DNA of 64,000 nt, from NCBI RefSeq assembly GCF_030908465.1, contig NZ_CP133078.1:2356001-2420000 (forward strand), read 5' to 3'. Position 1 is the stretch's first letter. Each line of letters opens with the position of its first letter. The position numbers and the translations under genes were made by a program. Shown here in pieces: positions 9,210-18,451 of the stretch. The notes beneath the pieces are model-generated. The model was not told where the DNA came from, made no database searches, and was given only the letters and a program-made list of their open reading frames with translations. Source of the DNA: Anaerotignum sp. MB30-C6 (GTDB lineage: Bacteria; Bacillota; Clostridia; Lachnospirales; Anaerotignaceae).

Positions 9210-11135
9210 CTATAAAATTTTAAAAAATGCAATCCCAAACAGCCCCGTTTGATATATCAAAAAAGAAGCCATCCAAGCGGTAAATAGCCAAAAACAAAGG
9301 GCAAATAGCAATCTTATCCCACTTCTCTCTTCACACCAAAATGCAGAAACCGCCGCCACACAAGGGATGCTTAATAGATGGAAAACCATAAAAGATATGG
9401 CCGATAAGGGGGTAAACATTCCCTCTGCCCCGCCTAAGACGCCGAATGATGAAACCACGGCCTCTTTCGCTGCAAATCCTGATAAAATCGCCGCCGATGC
9501 TTTCCAGCCCTCCTCTCCGCCCCCAAACCCAAGGGGTACAAAAATAGGGCTCAGCCCTCTACCAACCATAGCTAATATACTTTTGCCCGAGTCATGGGTA
9601 AAGTGGAAATCTAAATTAACATGGGCAGCCAGCCAAATTATGATGCTTGCTCCAAGGATTACTGTTGCCGCTTTTGTTAGATATTCTTCCCCCCTTCTTC
9701 CAAGAGTACGCATTAAATTATTCCACCTTGGTAGATGATAAAGGGGCATCTCCATAATAAAAGGTGCTTTTTGAGGTGGATTGATCTTTTTTTCCAAAAT
9801 CATAGCCCAAAAAACGGCGACTAAAATTCCTCCACAATATAAACAAAAAATTACGACCCCGCCTTTTTGGGGGAATAATAATCCAACCAAAAGGGCATAT
9901 AAAGGAAGCTTTGCCCCACAAGAAAAGAAAGGAATAATTAGCCTCATAATCCGTCTGCTTTTTTCCCATTCTAACGTCCTAACACTCATCATTGCTGGCA
10001 CAGAGCAACCAAAACCCGTTAATATGGGCAAAAAAGCCCTTCCCGAAATGCCTAATTTCCCCATAGGCTTATTGAATAAAAAAGCCGCCCGTGCCATGTA
10101 TCCACTATCTTCTAAAAAAGTAAGACAGAAAAATAAACATAAAATTTGAGGCAAAAAAGATACCGCCTTGCCCATTCCTCCAAAAATCCCTTCTGTTAAA
10201 AATGCCCTCCCCCAATAGGGCATTTTCGGAAAAAAAACCGTTAAAATATCCCGCATCATCTCCATTCCATGCTCAGCCCCTTGTCGCAAAAAAACGCCTG
10301 GGGAGGGTAAGCCTGTCCCAAAAAAGGAAGTGGAAAATGTCAGGTGAAAAATCAATGCCATGCATAAAAAGAAAATGGGAATGCCCCATATAGGATGCAG
10401 AAAAACCTTGTCCAACTTCTCCGTTGGACTATCCCCAGCACTTTTTTCCGAGATAACTTCGTTACAGCAATTCACAGAGAACCCATACCGAACAGCGGCC
10501 ATTTCCCCTTCCCAGTCCAACTTCTCCTGCCTTTCTAACCATCGTATGCTGCAGAATAGTCCTTGGGTTTGACCCAAAAAAGATTGCATCAATGGTTGAA
10601 TCTTCTGCCAAAGCTTCTGATCCTGCTGAAGAACGGTTATTCCTTTGCGCCCCTTTCTCACTGCCATATATAAGCTTTTCGCAAGTTCTCCCTTGCCCTC
10701 ACCAGTAATGGCAGAAATCTCTACAACAGGTACCCCTAAAATATTAGATAGCTTATCTGCATCAATAAAAACCCCTTGGTTCTTAGCAATCTCTACCATA
10801 TTTAAAGCCAACACCATGGGTGTATCTAATTCCATAAGCTGTGTTGTTAAAAAAAGGCTCCTTTCCAGTATAGTGCTATCTATTACTTGCAAAAGAATGT
10901 CAGGCTTTTCCTCTAAAATAAACTGAACCGTTGCCCGCTCCTCTGGCGTATATGGTGAAAGAGAATATACCCCTGGCAAGTCAATACAAAGGCACTCCCC
11001 ACCTTCCCAAAATCCTTCCTTTCGCTCAACAGTAACACCAGGCCAATTTCCAACTCTAGCGTCACTGTCAGTTAACACGTTAAAAAGTGCACTTTTCCCG
11101 CAGTTTGGGTTACCAACCAAACCCAATTTTCTCAC
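9210..11135 (-). CDS. feoB: Ferrous iron transporter FeoB
   Basis: A membrane Fe(II) uptake protein with an N-terminal G domain: G1 GNPNCGKS at 8-15, G3 DLPGVYSL, G4-like NMVE, then a helical GDI region. A polytopic transmembrane domain follows, with the two Gate repeats (around CLTFLEDSGYMARAAF and LPILTGFGCSVPAMMS). At 641 aa it is at the short end for FeoB. The start overlaps the end of feoA by a few bases, so the two are translated as an operon. No clear Fur box was found. Confidence 0.96.
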   Translation of the reverse strand: MRKLGLVGNPNCGKSALFNVLTDSDARVGNWPGVTVERKEGFWEGGECLCIDLPGVYSLSPYTPEERATVQFILEEKPDILLQVIDSTILERSLFLTTQLMELDTPMVLALNMVEIAKNQGVFIDADKLSNILGVPVVEISAITGEGKGELAKSLYMAVRKGRKGITVLQQDQKLWQKIQPLMQSFLGQTQGLFCSIRWLERQEKLDWEGEMAAVRYGFSVNCCNEVISEKSAGDSPTEKLDKVFLHPIWGIPIFFLCMALIFHLTFSTSFFGTGLPSPGVFLRQGAEHGMEMMRDILTVFFPKMPYWGRAFLTEGIFGGMGKAVSFLPQILCLFFCLTFLEDSGYMARAAFLFNKPMGKLGISGRAFLPILTGFGCSVPAMMSVRTLEWEKSRRIMRLIIPFFSCGAKLPLYALLVGLLFPQKGGVVIFCLYCGGILVAVFWAMILEKKINPPQKAPFIMEMPLYHLPRWNNLMRTLGRRGEEYLTKAATVILGASIIIWLAAHVNLDFHFTHDSGKSILAMVGRGLSPIFVPLGFGGGEEGWKASAAILSGFAAKEAVVSSFGVLGGAEGMFTPLSAISFMVFHLLSIPCVAAVSAFWCEERSGIRLLFALCFWLFTAWMASFLIYQTGLFGIAFFKIL

Positions 11136-11136
11136 G

Positions 11137-11373
11137 TTATCCCCCTCCTTTCTCTATCACAATAGATTCAGCTTCACTGTAACCTAAAGCTAATGAAAAC
11201 CCACGAATCCTGACCTCAATGGCCCCCCCCATGGGTGCCCAACGGATACAATATAAATGAGTATTCGGCGTGAATCCCATTTCCAAAAGCCTTCGATACA
11301 GCTCTTCATGGCACGTAAGCCGAACCACTTTCGCCTGTTCCCCTTCTTCCAAAAAGTTCAAACTTGTCTCCAT
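11137..11373 (-). CDS. feoA: Ferrous iron transport accessory protein FeoA
   Basis: A 78-aa SH3-like protein (RLLEMGFTPNTHLYCIRWAPMGGAIEVRIRGFSLALG) typical of FeoA, which supports FeoB at the membrane. AGAAGGGA precedes the ATG. First gene of feoAB. Confidence 0.95.
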   Translation of the reverse strand: METSLNFLEEGEQAKVVRLTCHEELYRRLLEMGFTPNTHLYCIRWAPMGGAIEVRIRGFSLALGYSEAESIVIEKGGG

Positions 11374-11479
11374 AATCTTTCCCTTCTATATCTATGCCAA
11401 ATCATACCAAACCATGCAACAATGCTCTGTTTTACCAGACAGTTCCAATTAGTTTTTTATAGCTATTTTTGGTAAACTA

Positions 11480-11488
11480 TGTTATACT
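11480..11488 (+). promoter_or_regulatory. Possible extended -10 promoter for the protease gene
   Basis: TGTTATACT (TG-n-TATACT) lies 23 bp before the start codon. No good -35 box is seen, as is common for extended -10 promoters. Confidence 0.4.
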
Positions 11489-11511
11489 CTAGCAGAAAAG
11501 GAAGTGAATTT

Positions 11512-12771
11512 ATGAAACGGAAATTAAGAGGATTTCTCCTCTTTTTTATACTTTGTCTTTGCACAATGGCTCCTGCATCGGCTGGAAATATTGCGGTTAA
11601 ATTAAACGGTTACCCTTTGCCACTTTCGAAACCAGCCATGATCCAAAATGATCGAGTTTTGGTTCCCATGCGAAGCGTTATGGAGGCCTTGGGATATACC
11701 ATTATTTGGCATCAGGATAGCAGTAGCGTGGAAGCAATTAAAGAGGGCACAAAGCTCCTCATTACCATTGATGCACCAACAGCAACGGTAAACCAACAAC
11801 TAGTAACCTTAAATAAGGCAGCAACCTTATCAGAAAATACAACCATGATACCCTTGCGCTTTTTGACCCAATATAGTGGTGCCATGGTGGAGTGGGACCA
11901 AAAAAACAACACCGTTTCCATTAGCACCAACCAAGTTCCCCAAGGGGATTTGACAGACTCTGTGGTTTACATTCAAACCAACAAAATGCAGGGTAGCGGG
12001 ATTATTCTTTCTTCTGAAGGTATCATTGCCACGAATTTCCATGTCATTGAAAATGCATCAACAGCCCAAATGGTGTTCGCTGACGGTTCTATTTACCAAG
12101 GAAAGACCACTATCGTAGGCTTAGATCCTCAGAAGGACATTGCAATTTTACATATTGATAAAGAAAAGCTTATTCCCGCTCGTATCGAAACATCAATTAT
12201 AAAAGGGGAGTCCGTGATAGCAGTTGGTGCGCCCAATGGTGCCCGAAATACCCAGACAAAGGGCGTGGTCAAAGGTTTTAATCAAGATATCATTGAAACA
12301 AGCGCTCCAATTTCCCATGGTAGCAGTGGTGGTGCATTGTATAACAGAAAAGGAAAGTTAGTGGGTATGACTGCCGCTTATAGTGATGATCAGTTTTTTT
12401 CTATCCCTATTAATGAGGTTATGAAAGTATCCAGAGATCTTTCCATTCCCCTAAGTAATATGAAGAATTATTTTTATGCACCTAGCGCACCAAAAAACCT
12501 CCGTTACTGGCTCGAAGGTAACTATGCGTATTTAACTTGGTCCCCTGTATATGATGCTGATTATTATTATGTATACATTGCTTATACCGATGGCGGAAAA
12601 TTTACAAAACTACAGAACAAATCCTTAGGTGGAGACATATGGTATTGGGGCTTTCCTCAGTGCTTCGGTATTACCACTGCTGATACCCGACCTATTTATA
12701 TCAAAGTCTCAGCCGTGAAGAACAACATCGAAACAGCAGCTTCCGATGTTATAAAAATCTCAACAAAATAA
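11512..12771 (+). CDS. Secreted trypsin-like serine protease with N-terminal copper-amine-oxidase-like domain and C-terminal fibronectin-like domain
   Basis: 419 aa. A signal peptide (about 1-24, ending PASAG) is followed by a copper-amine-oxidase-N-like stalk domain (25-140, with the VPMRSVMEALG and IPLRFLTQYSG repeats). Next comes a trypsin/HtrA-type domain (about 150-315) with triad His177 (TNFHVIEN), Asp209 (PQKDIAIL) and Ser272 (HGSSGGAL). A beta-rich tail (325-419) reads like a fibronectin type III domain. There is no PDZ domain, unlike classical HtrA. The ATG is chosen at 11512 because AAGGAAG lies upstream. The protein probably works outside the cell or at the wall; its substrate is unknown. 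Confidence 0.88.
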   Translation: MKRKLRGFLLFFILCLCTMAPASAGNIAVKLNGYPLPLSKPAMIQNDRVLVPMRSVMEALGYTIIWHQDSSSVEAIKEGTKLLITIDAPTATVNQQLVTLNKAATLSENTTMIPLRFLTQYSGAMVEWDQKNNTVSISTNQVPQGDLTDSVVYIQTNKMQGSGIILSSEGIIATNFHVIENASTAQMVFADGSIYQGKTTIVGLDPQKDIAILHIDKEKLIPARIETSIIKGESVIAVGAPNGARNTQTKGVVKGFNQDIIETSAPISHGSSGGALYNRKGKLVGMTAAYSDDQFFSIPINEVMKVSRDLSIPLSNMKNYFYAPSAPKNLRYWLEGNYAYLTWSPVYDADYYYVYIAYTDGGKFTKLQNKSLGGDIWYWGFPQCFGITTADTRPIYIKVSAVKNNIETAASDVIKISTK

Positions 12772-12841
12772 ACTTCCCGTCGATAAAATTTCAATGGGGT
12801 AAAAAAGGACCTCTTGCAGAGAGGTTCTTAGCTAAAAAATC

Positions 12842-12880
12842 AGAGGGTATCTTAAATCATTTCGACTTAGGATACCCTCT
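12842..12880. terminator. Terminator between convergent genes
   Basis: Stem AGAGGGTATC / GATACCCTCT with extra pairs inside. A second smaller hairpin (CCTCTTGCAGAGAGG) precedes it. Confidence 0.65.
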
Positions 12881-12896
12881 ATTAAAACGCTTCAAT

Positions 12897-13238
12897 TTAC
12901 CCTTTACCCTCGTTTTCCGCTTTATTTTCTGCCCCATTTTCCGCTTCAATTTCTGCTCTAATCCGTTTTGGTATTCTCAAACCAAGCCACACCACATAGA
13001 TAAGTCCCAAAGATGAAAACACCATTAAAAACCATGTACCCTCAGGAAATAGATGGAGACTAAAAATTGCAAGCCCAATTAGAATCGAATACCCATTTTG
13101 TGCGATGGGAGCAAATTTTCCAAAGCGGTTTCTGTATACTTTTTTTGCAGCTCTACTCTTTTTTTGCTCTTTTTCCCATTCCTCTTCAATTAAGGATACG
13201 CATAAACCTTTTGTTATAAGCCACGCAAAAAGTATCAC
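12897..13238 (-). CDS. Small membrane protein, start uncertain (possible frameshifted 5' end)
   Basis: 113 aa from a GTG. Two or three hydrophobic segments flank a basic/acidic linker, and the tail carries an AEN-rich near-repeat. No ribosome site precedes the GTG. The same frame stays open upstream, reading LCRWQWLDINFISALAGDIF, back to a stop near 13390 without any ATG. An ATG with a strong GGGGAGG site lies at 13345 in the neighbouring frame and stops after 20 codons, so a single-base shift between them may have broken the real start. I do not recognise a family. Confidence 0.5.
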   Translation of the reverse strand: MILFAWLITKGLCVSLIEEEWEKEQKKSRAAKKVYRNRFGKFAPIAQNGYSILIGLAIFSLHLFPEGTWFLMVFSSLGLIYVVWLGLRIPKRIRAEIEAENGAENKAENEGKG

Positions 13239-13451
13239 CCAATAGTAGTCGAATATATCTCCTGCTAGGGCACTTATGAAATTTATATCAAGCCACTGCC
13301 ACCTACAAAGTGGTGATGAGTAATGTGGTCGCTTTGAACTTTCATTTGCCTCCCCTGTTTCACCAAGAATAAATACCCATCATTAAGTCTAGCAACAAGT
13401 TTCAGCTACATAAAATACACTGTTATAACTCTATGCAAATCTCATTAAAAA

Positions 13452-13928
13452 TTACATTTCTTTTGAAATATCAACCGCTGTGGCCTCAGTATAGCGAATC
13501 AAATCGTCGGGAAAAAGAATCACTTGCTCCCCTCGAATCCCCGCACTTATGGCTATTTCATCAAACAATATGGCAGTTTCATCTATAAAAGTCGGGTACT
13601 TTTTTTTCATCCCCACAGGGGAACATCCCCCTCTGATGTAGCCCGTTAATGCCAAAAGTTCTTTCACATGGGTCATTTCCAGTTTTTTGTTCCCCGATAC
13701 CGACGCAGCCTTTTTTAAATCCAGCTCCATGTCGACAGGAATACAAAAAACCAAAACTCCCGTTTTATCCCCTCTGGTTACAAGGGTTTTAAAAACTTGC
13801 TCTGGAGGAAACCCTATTTTTTCTGCCGCATCCAGACCAGAAAGGTTATTCTCATCGTATTCATATTCTGTTGTACGATAAGGTATCCCTGCCGTTTCTA
13901 AAAGTCGCATTACATTGGTTTTAACCAT
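13452..13928 (-). CDS. ybaK: Cys-tRNA(Pro)/Cys-tRNA(Cys) deacylase, YbaK/EbsC family
   Basis: A 158-aa YbaK-type editing domain that hydrolyses mischarged Cys-tRNA(Pro) in trans. The invariant Lys is in VFKTLV, and the loop GGCSPVGMKK plus SAGIRGEQV are family hallmarks. It starts 3 bp after the glycosylase stop, so it is in one operon with it. Confidence 0.93.
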   Translation of the reverse strand: MVKTNVMRLLETAGIPYRTTEYEYDENNLSGLDAAEKIGFPPEQVFKTLVTRGDKTGVLVFCIPVDMELDLKKAASVSGNKKLEMTHVKELLALTGYIRGGCSPVGMKKKYPTFIDETAILFDEIAISAGIRGEQVILFPDDLIRYTEATAVDISKEM

Positions 13929-13931
13929 TCC

Positions 13932-14771
13932 TTACACCTTCCCTATTTTCTTCTCCCGTCCATAGTGAAATAAATATTGTTGGGCAAAGCCAGCATCATC
14001 ACCAAATCTATGTGCCGCTAGTTTTTGAAGCTCTTTTGCTGTAATTTTTTCTCCACCACAATATACATGGCTATAAACACGATTAATCCAAACATCCATA
14101 GGAAAAACCTCGTATCTTCCAAAAGAAAATAACATAATACAGTCCGCTACCTTTTGCCCAACACCACAAATGGACATCAACCGATGTCGCAGGTCCTCTG
14201 TGGATAACTTATCCAACTCTTCTGAAGAAAAACCTCCTGCCAGCACTTTTTCCACAGCATCCACCATATATCTACCACGAAATCCACAGCCAAGGCTACG
14301 ATATGTATCTTCCGAAACCCTTTCCAACTGTTGGGGTGTGGGAAAACTGTAAAACCCATCATCCGTAGGTGTTCCATATTCTTCTGAAAGTTTTTGTATC
14401 AAACCACGAATTCTTGGTATATGGTTGTTTTGTGACAATATAAAAGACATTAATATTTCAAAAAACTCTTGTCTTAATAAACGGATTCCCGGCGCAAAGG
14501 AAATCGCCTCCGCCATAATCGGATCATCCTTGCATAATCGTTGCTTTATTTCTCCATAATTCCTTTCCCCATCAAAATACCCTTTCCAAAATGGGATATC
14601 ATCTTCGCTATAAAAAACGATACTGTCACCTTCTTGTCCTAGGGTAACTACCCTTTGACCAGAGATGACAGTATAACAGTTGTCTTTTTCTTTTCGATAG
14701 CGGAAACATTGTCCACATTCTAAGGTTTGAGATAGAGAAAAGTCAGGGCATTCCCAAAAAACTTTTTTCAT
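13932..14771 (-). CDS. 8-oxoguanine DNA glycosylase / AP lyase (OGG1-like)
   Basis: 279 aa with an N-terminal OGG_N-type domain (SLSQTLECGQCFRY) and a helix-hairpin-helix-GPD domain. Catalytic Lys207 lies in GVGQKVADC and Asp226 in FPMDVWIN. It removes oxidised guanine. ATG 14771 is preferred over a GTG nine bases earlier, because the AAAGG site gives the better spacing. No iron-sulfur cysteine set is present, as expected for this branch. Confidence 0.92.
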   Translation of the reverse strand: MKKVFWECPDFSLSQTLECGQCFRYRKEKDNCYTVISGQRVVTLGQEGDSIVFYSEDDIPFWKGYFDGERNYGEIKQRLCKDDPIMAEAISFAPGIRLLRQEFFEILMSFILSQNNHIPRIRGLIQKLSEEYGTPTDDGFYSFPTPQQLERVSEDTYRSLGCGFRGRYMVDAVEKVLAGGFSSEELDKLSTEDLRHRLMSICGVGQKVADCIMLFSFGRYEVFPMDVWINRVYSHVYCGGEKITAKELQKLAAHRFGDDAGFAQQYLFHYGREKKIGKV

Positions 14772-14789
14772 ATTATTCACACCTTTAAA

Positions 14790-16043
14790 TTAGTCGTCCA
14801 GTATTAAAAAACCATAGTCAATTCCCGTTTTTTCCCTGAGCAAATTTCTTGCCCCATTGTCGGAAGTAACATATGCAGCTTTCCAAATACCATTTTCGCT
14901 ATAACATACATAACGGCTTCCATTTGATAAAACCGTATAAGCACAAGTAGAAGTTGCACATTGATATACAATTTCACTGGCACTGGATATTGCCTTTGCA
15001 CTAAAAAGCGCTGCAACCGCCCCACCTTGTTCGCGTACAATGCTACCTCTCCAGGAGGCCAAGGTGTAGGTCGGTAATAGTTCCACGTTAAAATTAGGCA
15101 AATAACGATTTACTGAAGTAACAGGATAGTATTCCGTTTGAGCATTGGGGAAAACAACCTCCCAGAAGTTATTTTCATTCTCCAAAATATATTGCTTAAT
15201 ATTAGAAGTATCAATCCTGTTAGAGAAAACCACAACTGCGTGTTTATTATCCATACGAATTTCTCTCACATAATAATCGTCAAAACGCCCCTCAAAAAGG
15301 CTTATATAATTAAGGATGCGTTCATACTCCGCAGAAGCGGAAGAAAGCCTTACAATTTTACCGTTGCTTTGATTGTATTTCGCTAAAAGGCTATTGAAGT
15401 CCTCCTCGCTGATTGTACCTACTTTTCCACTAGAAGAGGCAATCAGATATTTTCCCGATTGTTTTGTAGCTGCAAATACACCAAAATCCATGCTGTCACT
15501 GGGAACGGAAGCCCCGTCTATTCCTACCAAGTCACTTCCGTTGACTAAAAGTATTTTATAATCAGATGGTGAAAGACCTTTTTCCAAATAACCATCTGCC
15601 ACCAAAGTATCCGTAGTTATGTACTTTCCATCATAGTAGCTGTAAAGCTCCCCGCTCTTACTCATCCACCCTCTTTTGGCCCCATTTACTTTATAATCCG
15701 TTTGGCCGGCTGAAGCGATAGAAATTAAGTTGTTGGTGAGACGAGTTGTTTCGCTTTGCCAAAAAGGCTTGGTGCTTTCGGGCTGGGTTTTTTCCGGCTC
15801 AATTCTTCCTACTGTTGGGTCATCCTTGACAGGGGTTTCTTGCTCCGAGGAAGGGGAAGGATCCTTGGCAGCGTCCGTATCATCCTTCGATGGAGGCACC
15901 TCTATGGGGTCTTTTGCGTCTTCTCCTTGATCCACATGAGACATAGAACTTTCTGCCTCTCCTCTGCCCAATGCACAAGCGCTACATAAGAAAAGTAACA
16001 TACCTATCAAAACAAAGGTATATCTCCACTTTTTATTCTTCAC
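14790..16043 (-). CDS. Putative lipoprotein with long disordered linker
   Basis: About 417 aa. A lipobox LFLCSAC follows a hydrophobic signal, then an 80-residue Asp/Pro/Ser/Lys-rich linker, then a globular domain I do not recognise. The start is probably GTG 16043, with AAAGG about 9 bases upstream; an ATG at 16052 abuts that site. The gene overlaps the preceding one and is followed 18 bp later by the glycosylase gene, so it belongs to a four-gene run. It should be anchored on the outer face of the membrane. Function unknown. Confidence 0.78.
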   Translation of the reverse strand: MKNKKWRYTFVLIGMLLFLCSACALGRGEAESSMSHVDQGEDAKDPIEVPPSKDDTDAAKDPSPSSEQETPVKDDPTVGRIEPEKTQPESTKPFWQSETTRLTNNLISIASAGQTDYKVNGAKRGWMSKSGELYSYYDGKYITTDTLVADGYLEKGLSPSDYKILLVNGSDLVGIDGASVPSDSMDFGVFAATKQSGKYLIASSSGKVGTISEEDFNSLLAKYNQSNGKIVRLSSASAEYERILNYISLFEGRFDDYYVREIRMDNKHAVVVFSNRIDTSNIKQYILENENNFWEVVFPNAQTEYYPVTSVNRYLPNFNVELLPTYTLASWRGSIVREQGGAVAALFSAKAISSASEIVYQCATSTCAYTVLSNGSRYVCYSENGIWKAAYVTSDNGARNLLREKTGIDYGFLILDD

Positions 16044-16449
16044 TGTAATCATCCTTTTTGTCCGCTATGGCATCGTAAACCGAAAGCAGTTCCTTGTTGT
16101 GTATTTCTATAATATCGGAAAGCCTATGTTCCATTTCTTCATAAACATCTGAATATGGAAAGCGAACCACCCAAACGGGATTATAATGTCCGTCTTCCTC
16201 TTCTACGCCATCCGCAATTGTAGACAACACCTCCGTATCATAGTAATCAAATATTGCATCATACTCCCAATCTTCAATTTCCTTGTTGCATGTCAAGCGT
16301 AAAACAACTTTTTTTCCTTCATCTGCCTGTTCTGCATATATATTGTAAACCATACCCACATTCTCCGATAGGGTATAACTTCCTAACTCTTTTTCCAAAA
16401 ATCCTGTTTCCTTATCTTTCAGCATTATTACAATAACGGCCTCTTCCAT
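16033..16449 (-). CDS. Hypothetical protein (DUF6762-like)
   Basis: 138 aa, acidic, soluble, with the pattern VVLRLTCNKEIEDWEYDAIFDYYD that I associate with a conserved Clostridia family (DUF6762, from memory). The start is ATG 16449 with AAGGAGAG upstream. First gene of a run that continues with the lipoprotein, OGG glycosylase and YbaK deacylase. Function unknown. Confidence 0.75.
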   Translation of the reverse strand: MEEAVIVIMLKDKETGFLEKELGSYTLSENVGMVYNIYAEQADEGKKVVLRLTCNKEIEDWEYDAIFDYYDTEVLSTIADGVEEEDGHYNPVWVVRFPYSDVYEEMEHRLSDIIEIHNKELLSVYDAIADKKDDYSEE

Positions 16450-16623
16450 ATAGCTCTCCTTCAATATGCATAGTTCGTCTATTATTTAGTAAAATTATAC
16501 TACACTTTGTTGTGCGATGCAAGAAAAGGGCAGGGGAAACGCCCTTCCAAACATTGGTTAAAACCCAGTATTACAGGCCTTTTTAGCATATGACGCAAAT
16601 TGTAAGAATTTGTTCCCATGTTT

Positions 16624-16663
16624 TCAAAAAAAGAAATGCTACCCTTTTTATAGGTAGCATTTC
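16624..16663 (-). terminator. Terminator of gpr
   Basis: An 11-bp stem GAAATGCTACC / GGTAGCATTTC is followed on the minus strand by a T7 run. Confidence 0.8.
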
Positions 16664-16742
16664 CACATTAATTGTAAATTTCTCATATTTCCGCTGCTTT
16701 CAAATATTACAAATCGGCCTTTGAATTTTCACCTATTCAATT

Positions 16743-17759
16743 TTAGCTATATTTACTGATGTCGTCCATAGTAATCCCTGGGTGTAAAGCAATATTAATA
16801 CCATTGGCAATAATATTAGAGAGGCGATCAATCACCGCATCCACTTCTTTTGGCGTTACAAACATGTTCTCTGTATAGGGATCCAAAATTTCTGTAATCA
16901 TCGTATATTTTTCTTCCTGTTCCAAATCCTGCAACATACGGTAGAAAGCAGAGCCTTCCTCAGTTTGATCAATCATACTTGCCAAAATACGGTCCATGGT
17001 GTCATTTACTAACGTAGCGGCATCAACCACCGTGGGCACCCCTATGGCAATGACAGGAATCCCCAAAGTTTCCTTGTTTAACTCCATCCTTTTGTTGCCC
17101 ACACCTGCCCCAGGTGCAACCCCTGTGTCGGACATCTGAATCGTGGCATTAATTCGGCTGGAACGCCTTGCCGCCAGTGCATCAATGGCTATTAATAAGG
17201 AAGGTTTGATTTTTTCAACCAAGCCTTTAATAATTTCCCCAGTCTCAATTCCAGTAAGCCCCATAACCCCTGGGCTAATTGCAGCAACGGGGCGAACTGT
17301 CCCTTCAATTTCCTCAGGCAGCGCCCCTTGCAAATGGCGTGTTACCAAAATGCGAGATACCACCTTTGGCCCCAAAGCATCCGGTGTTATGTTCCAGTTT
17401 CCAAGGCCGGCAATCAGAATACACTCCTTTTCGTTGGTTTGTGCAAGTTTTCGAAGTTGTTCTGCCAAAAGTTTGATGATTTCTTCATGACACTCTACGG
17501 CATTTTCTTTAAGCTCCTGTGATTCAATGGTAATATACTCACCCTTCGGTTTTCCCATAGCCTCACTGCCTTCGTCATTCACAATGCTCACCTTTGTTAG
17601 GGTGTAACATTCCCCTTCTTCCGTCTCAACGACAACACCATTGGGCCCTTCTTCTACCGTCTTCTGCCTTTCCTCAATCATCTCTCTGGCTTCAATTGCT
17701 AAGTCAGTTCTAATTTGAAAGGTATTCTTTTCATTCTCTTCCTTCATTCTCCTCGCCAC
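16743..17759 (-). CDS. gpr: Germination protease GPR
   Basis: GPR degrades small acid-soluble spore proteins at the onset of germination and is made as a self-processing zymogen. The N-terminal region with QIRTDLAIEA matches the propeptide junction. AGLGNWNITPDALGPKV, AISPGVMGLTGIETGEI, AIDALAARR and DTGVAPGAGVGNKR are family blocks. 338 aa. The start is ambiguous: GTG 17759 or ATG 17747, each poorly spaced from its GA-rich site. Its presence indicates a spore-forming lineage. Confidence 0.95.
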   Translation of the reverse strand: MARRMKEENEKNTFQIRTDLAIEAREMIEERQKTVEEGPNGVVVETEEGECYTLTKVSIVNDEGSEAMGKPKGEYITIESQELKENAVECHEEIIKLLAEQLRKLAQTNEKECILIAGLGNWNITPDALGPKVVSRILVTRHLQGALPEEIEGTVRPVAAISPGVMGLTGIETGEIIKGLVEKIKPSLLIAIDALAARRSSRINATIQMSDTGVAPGAGVGNKRMELNKETLGIPVIAIGVPTVVDAATLVNDTMDRILASMIDQTEEGSAFYRMLQDLEQEEKYTMITEILDPYTENMFVTPKEVDAVIDRLSNIIANGINIALHPGITMDDISKYS

Positions 17760-17806
17760 CCTTCACGTTTTTGCCTTATTTTTTCCCCAGTTTTGAAATA
17801 TATTCA

Positions 17807-17835
17807 TTGACTTATTTTCATTCATCAGGTAGAAT
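17807..17835 (+). promoter_or_regulatory. Promoter of rpsT
   Basis: TTGACT (17807-17812), a 17-bp spacer and TAGAAT (17830-17835). Transcription would begin near 17842, leaving a leader of about 155 bases. Confidence 0.75.
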
Positions 17836-17841
17836 ATATGG

Positions 17842-17996
17842 TGTTGAATTAACCAAGGGGCCTATGATAAATATTGGCCTCAGCCGTGTCGTAGGAGAGC
17901 AAGCTCCTGAAGGTGGTTAATATGTAGTAATAAAAAGCGATATTCCCCAATATCGGAAACCACAGAAAATGAATGATTAACTAGGAGGAAAACACA
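17842..17996 (+). promoter_or_regulatory. Long structured leader of rpsT
   Basis: The untranslated region contains a GGAG/CTCC hairpin near 17896-17912 and CGATATT/AATATCG near 17938-17956, ending in TAGGAGG before a GTG start. This suggests regulation, perhaps by S20 itself. Confidence 0.4.
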
Positions 17997-18257
17997 GTGG
18001 CAAATATTAAATCCGCTAAGAAAAGAATTAAAGTAATCAACAAAAAAACTTTGAGAAATAAAATGGTAAAGTCTCAGGTTAAAACAGCTATGAAAAAAGT
18101 TATCGTAGCCGTAAACGCAGGCGACAAGGAAGTAGCTTCCGTAGCTTTGAAAAACGCTGTATCCGCAATTGATAGAGCATACATCAAAGGTATCTACCAC
18201 AAGAATGCAGTTGCTAGAAAAAAATCCACATTAACAAAATTGGTTAACAGCCTATAA
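17997..18257 (+). CDS. rpsT: 30S ribosomal protein S20
   Basis: 86 aa, Lys/Ala-rich, beginning ANIKSAKKRIKVINKKTLRNK as in S20. It starts with GTG behind AGGAGG. It is divergent from gpr, a pairing common in Clostridia. Confidence 0.97.
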   Translation: MANIKSAKKRIKVINKKTLRNKMVKSQVKTAMKKVIVAVNAGDKEVASVALKNAVSAIDRAYIKGIYHKNAVARKKSTLTKLVNSL

Positions 18258-18271
18258 TTAATGATTTCCTT

Positions 18272-18305
18272 AAAGGATACCCTGCTTATGACTTGGGTAT
18301 CCTTT
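18272..18305 (+). terminator. Terminator of rpsT
   Basis: Stem AAAGGATACCC / GGGTATCCTTT, then ATTTG. Confidence 0.75.
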
Positions 18306-18451
18306 ATTTGTTTATAAGCAAGTTTTATTGTTTCACACAAAAAAACCATACTTCATTATAAAGTATGCCTTTAGTTCGGTTTCAAAATTTACTTACTTGA
18401 ACCATATTCTTGTATTATTACCTATTTTATTACAAAGTTCGGAGGTGTCTT

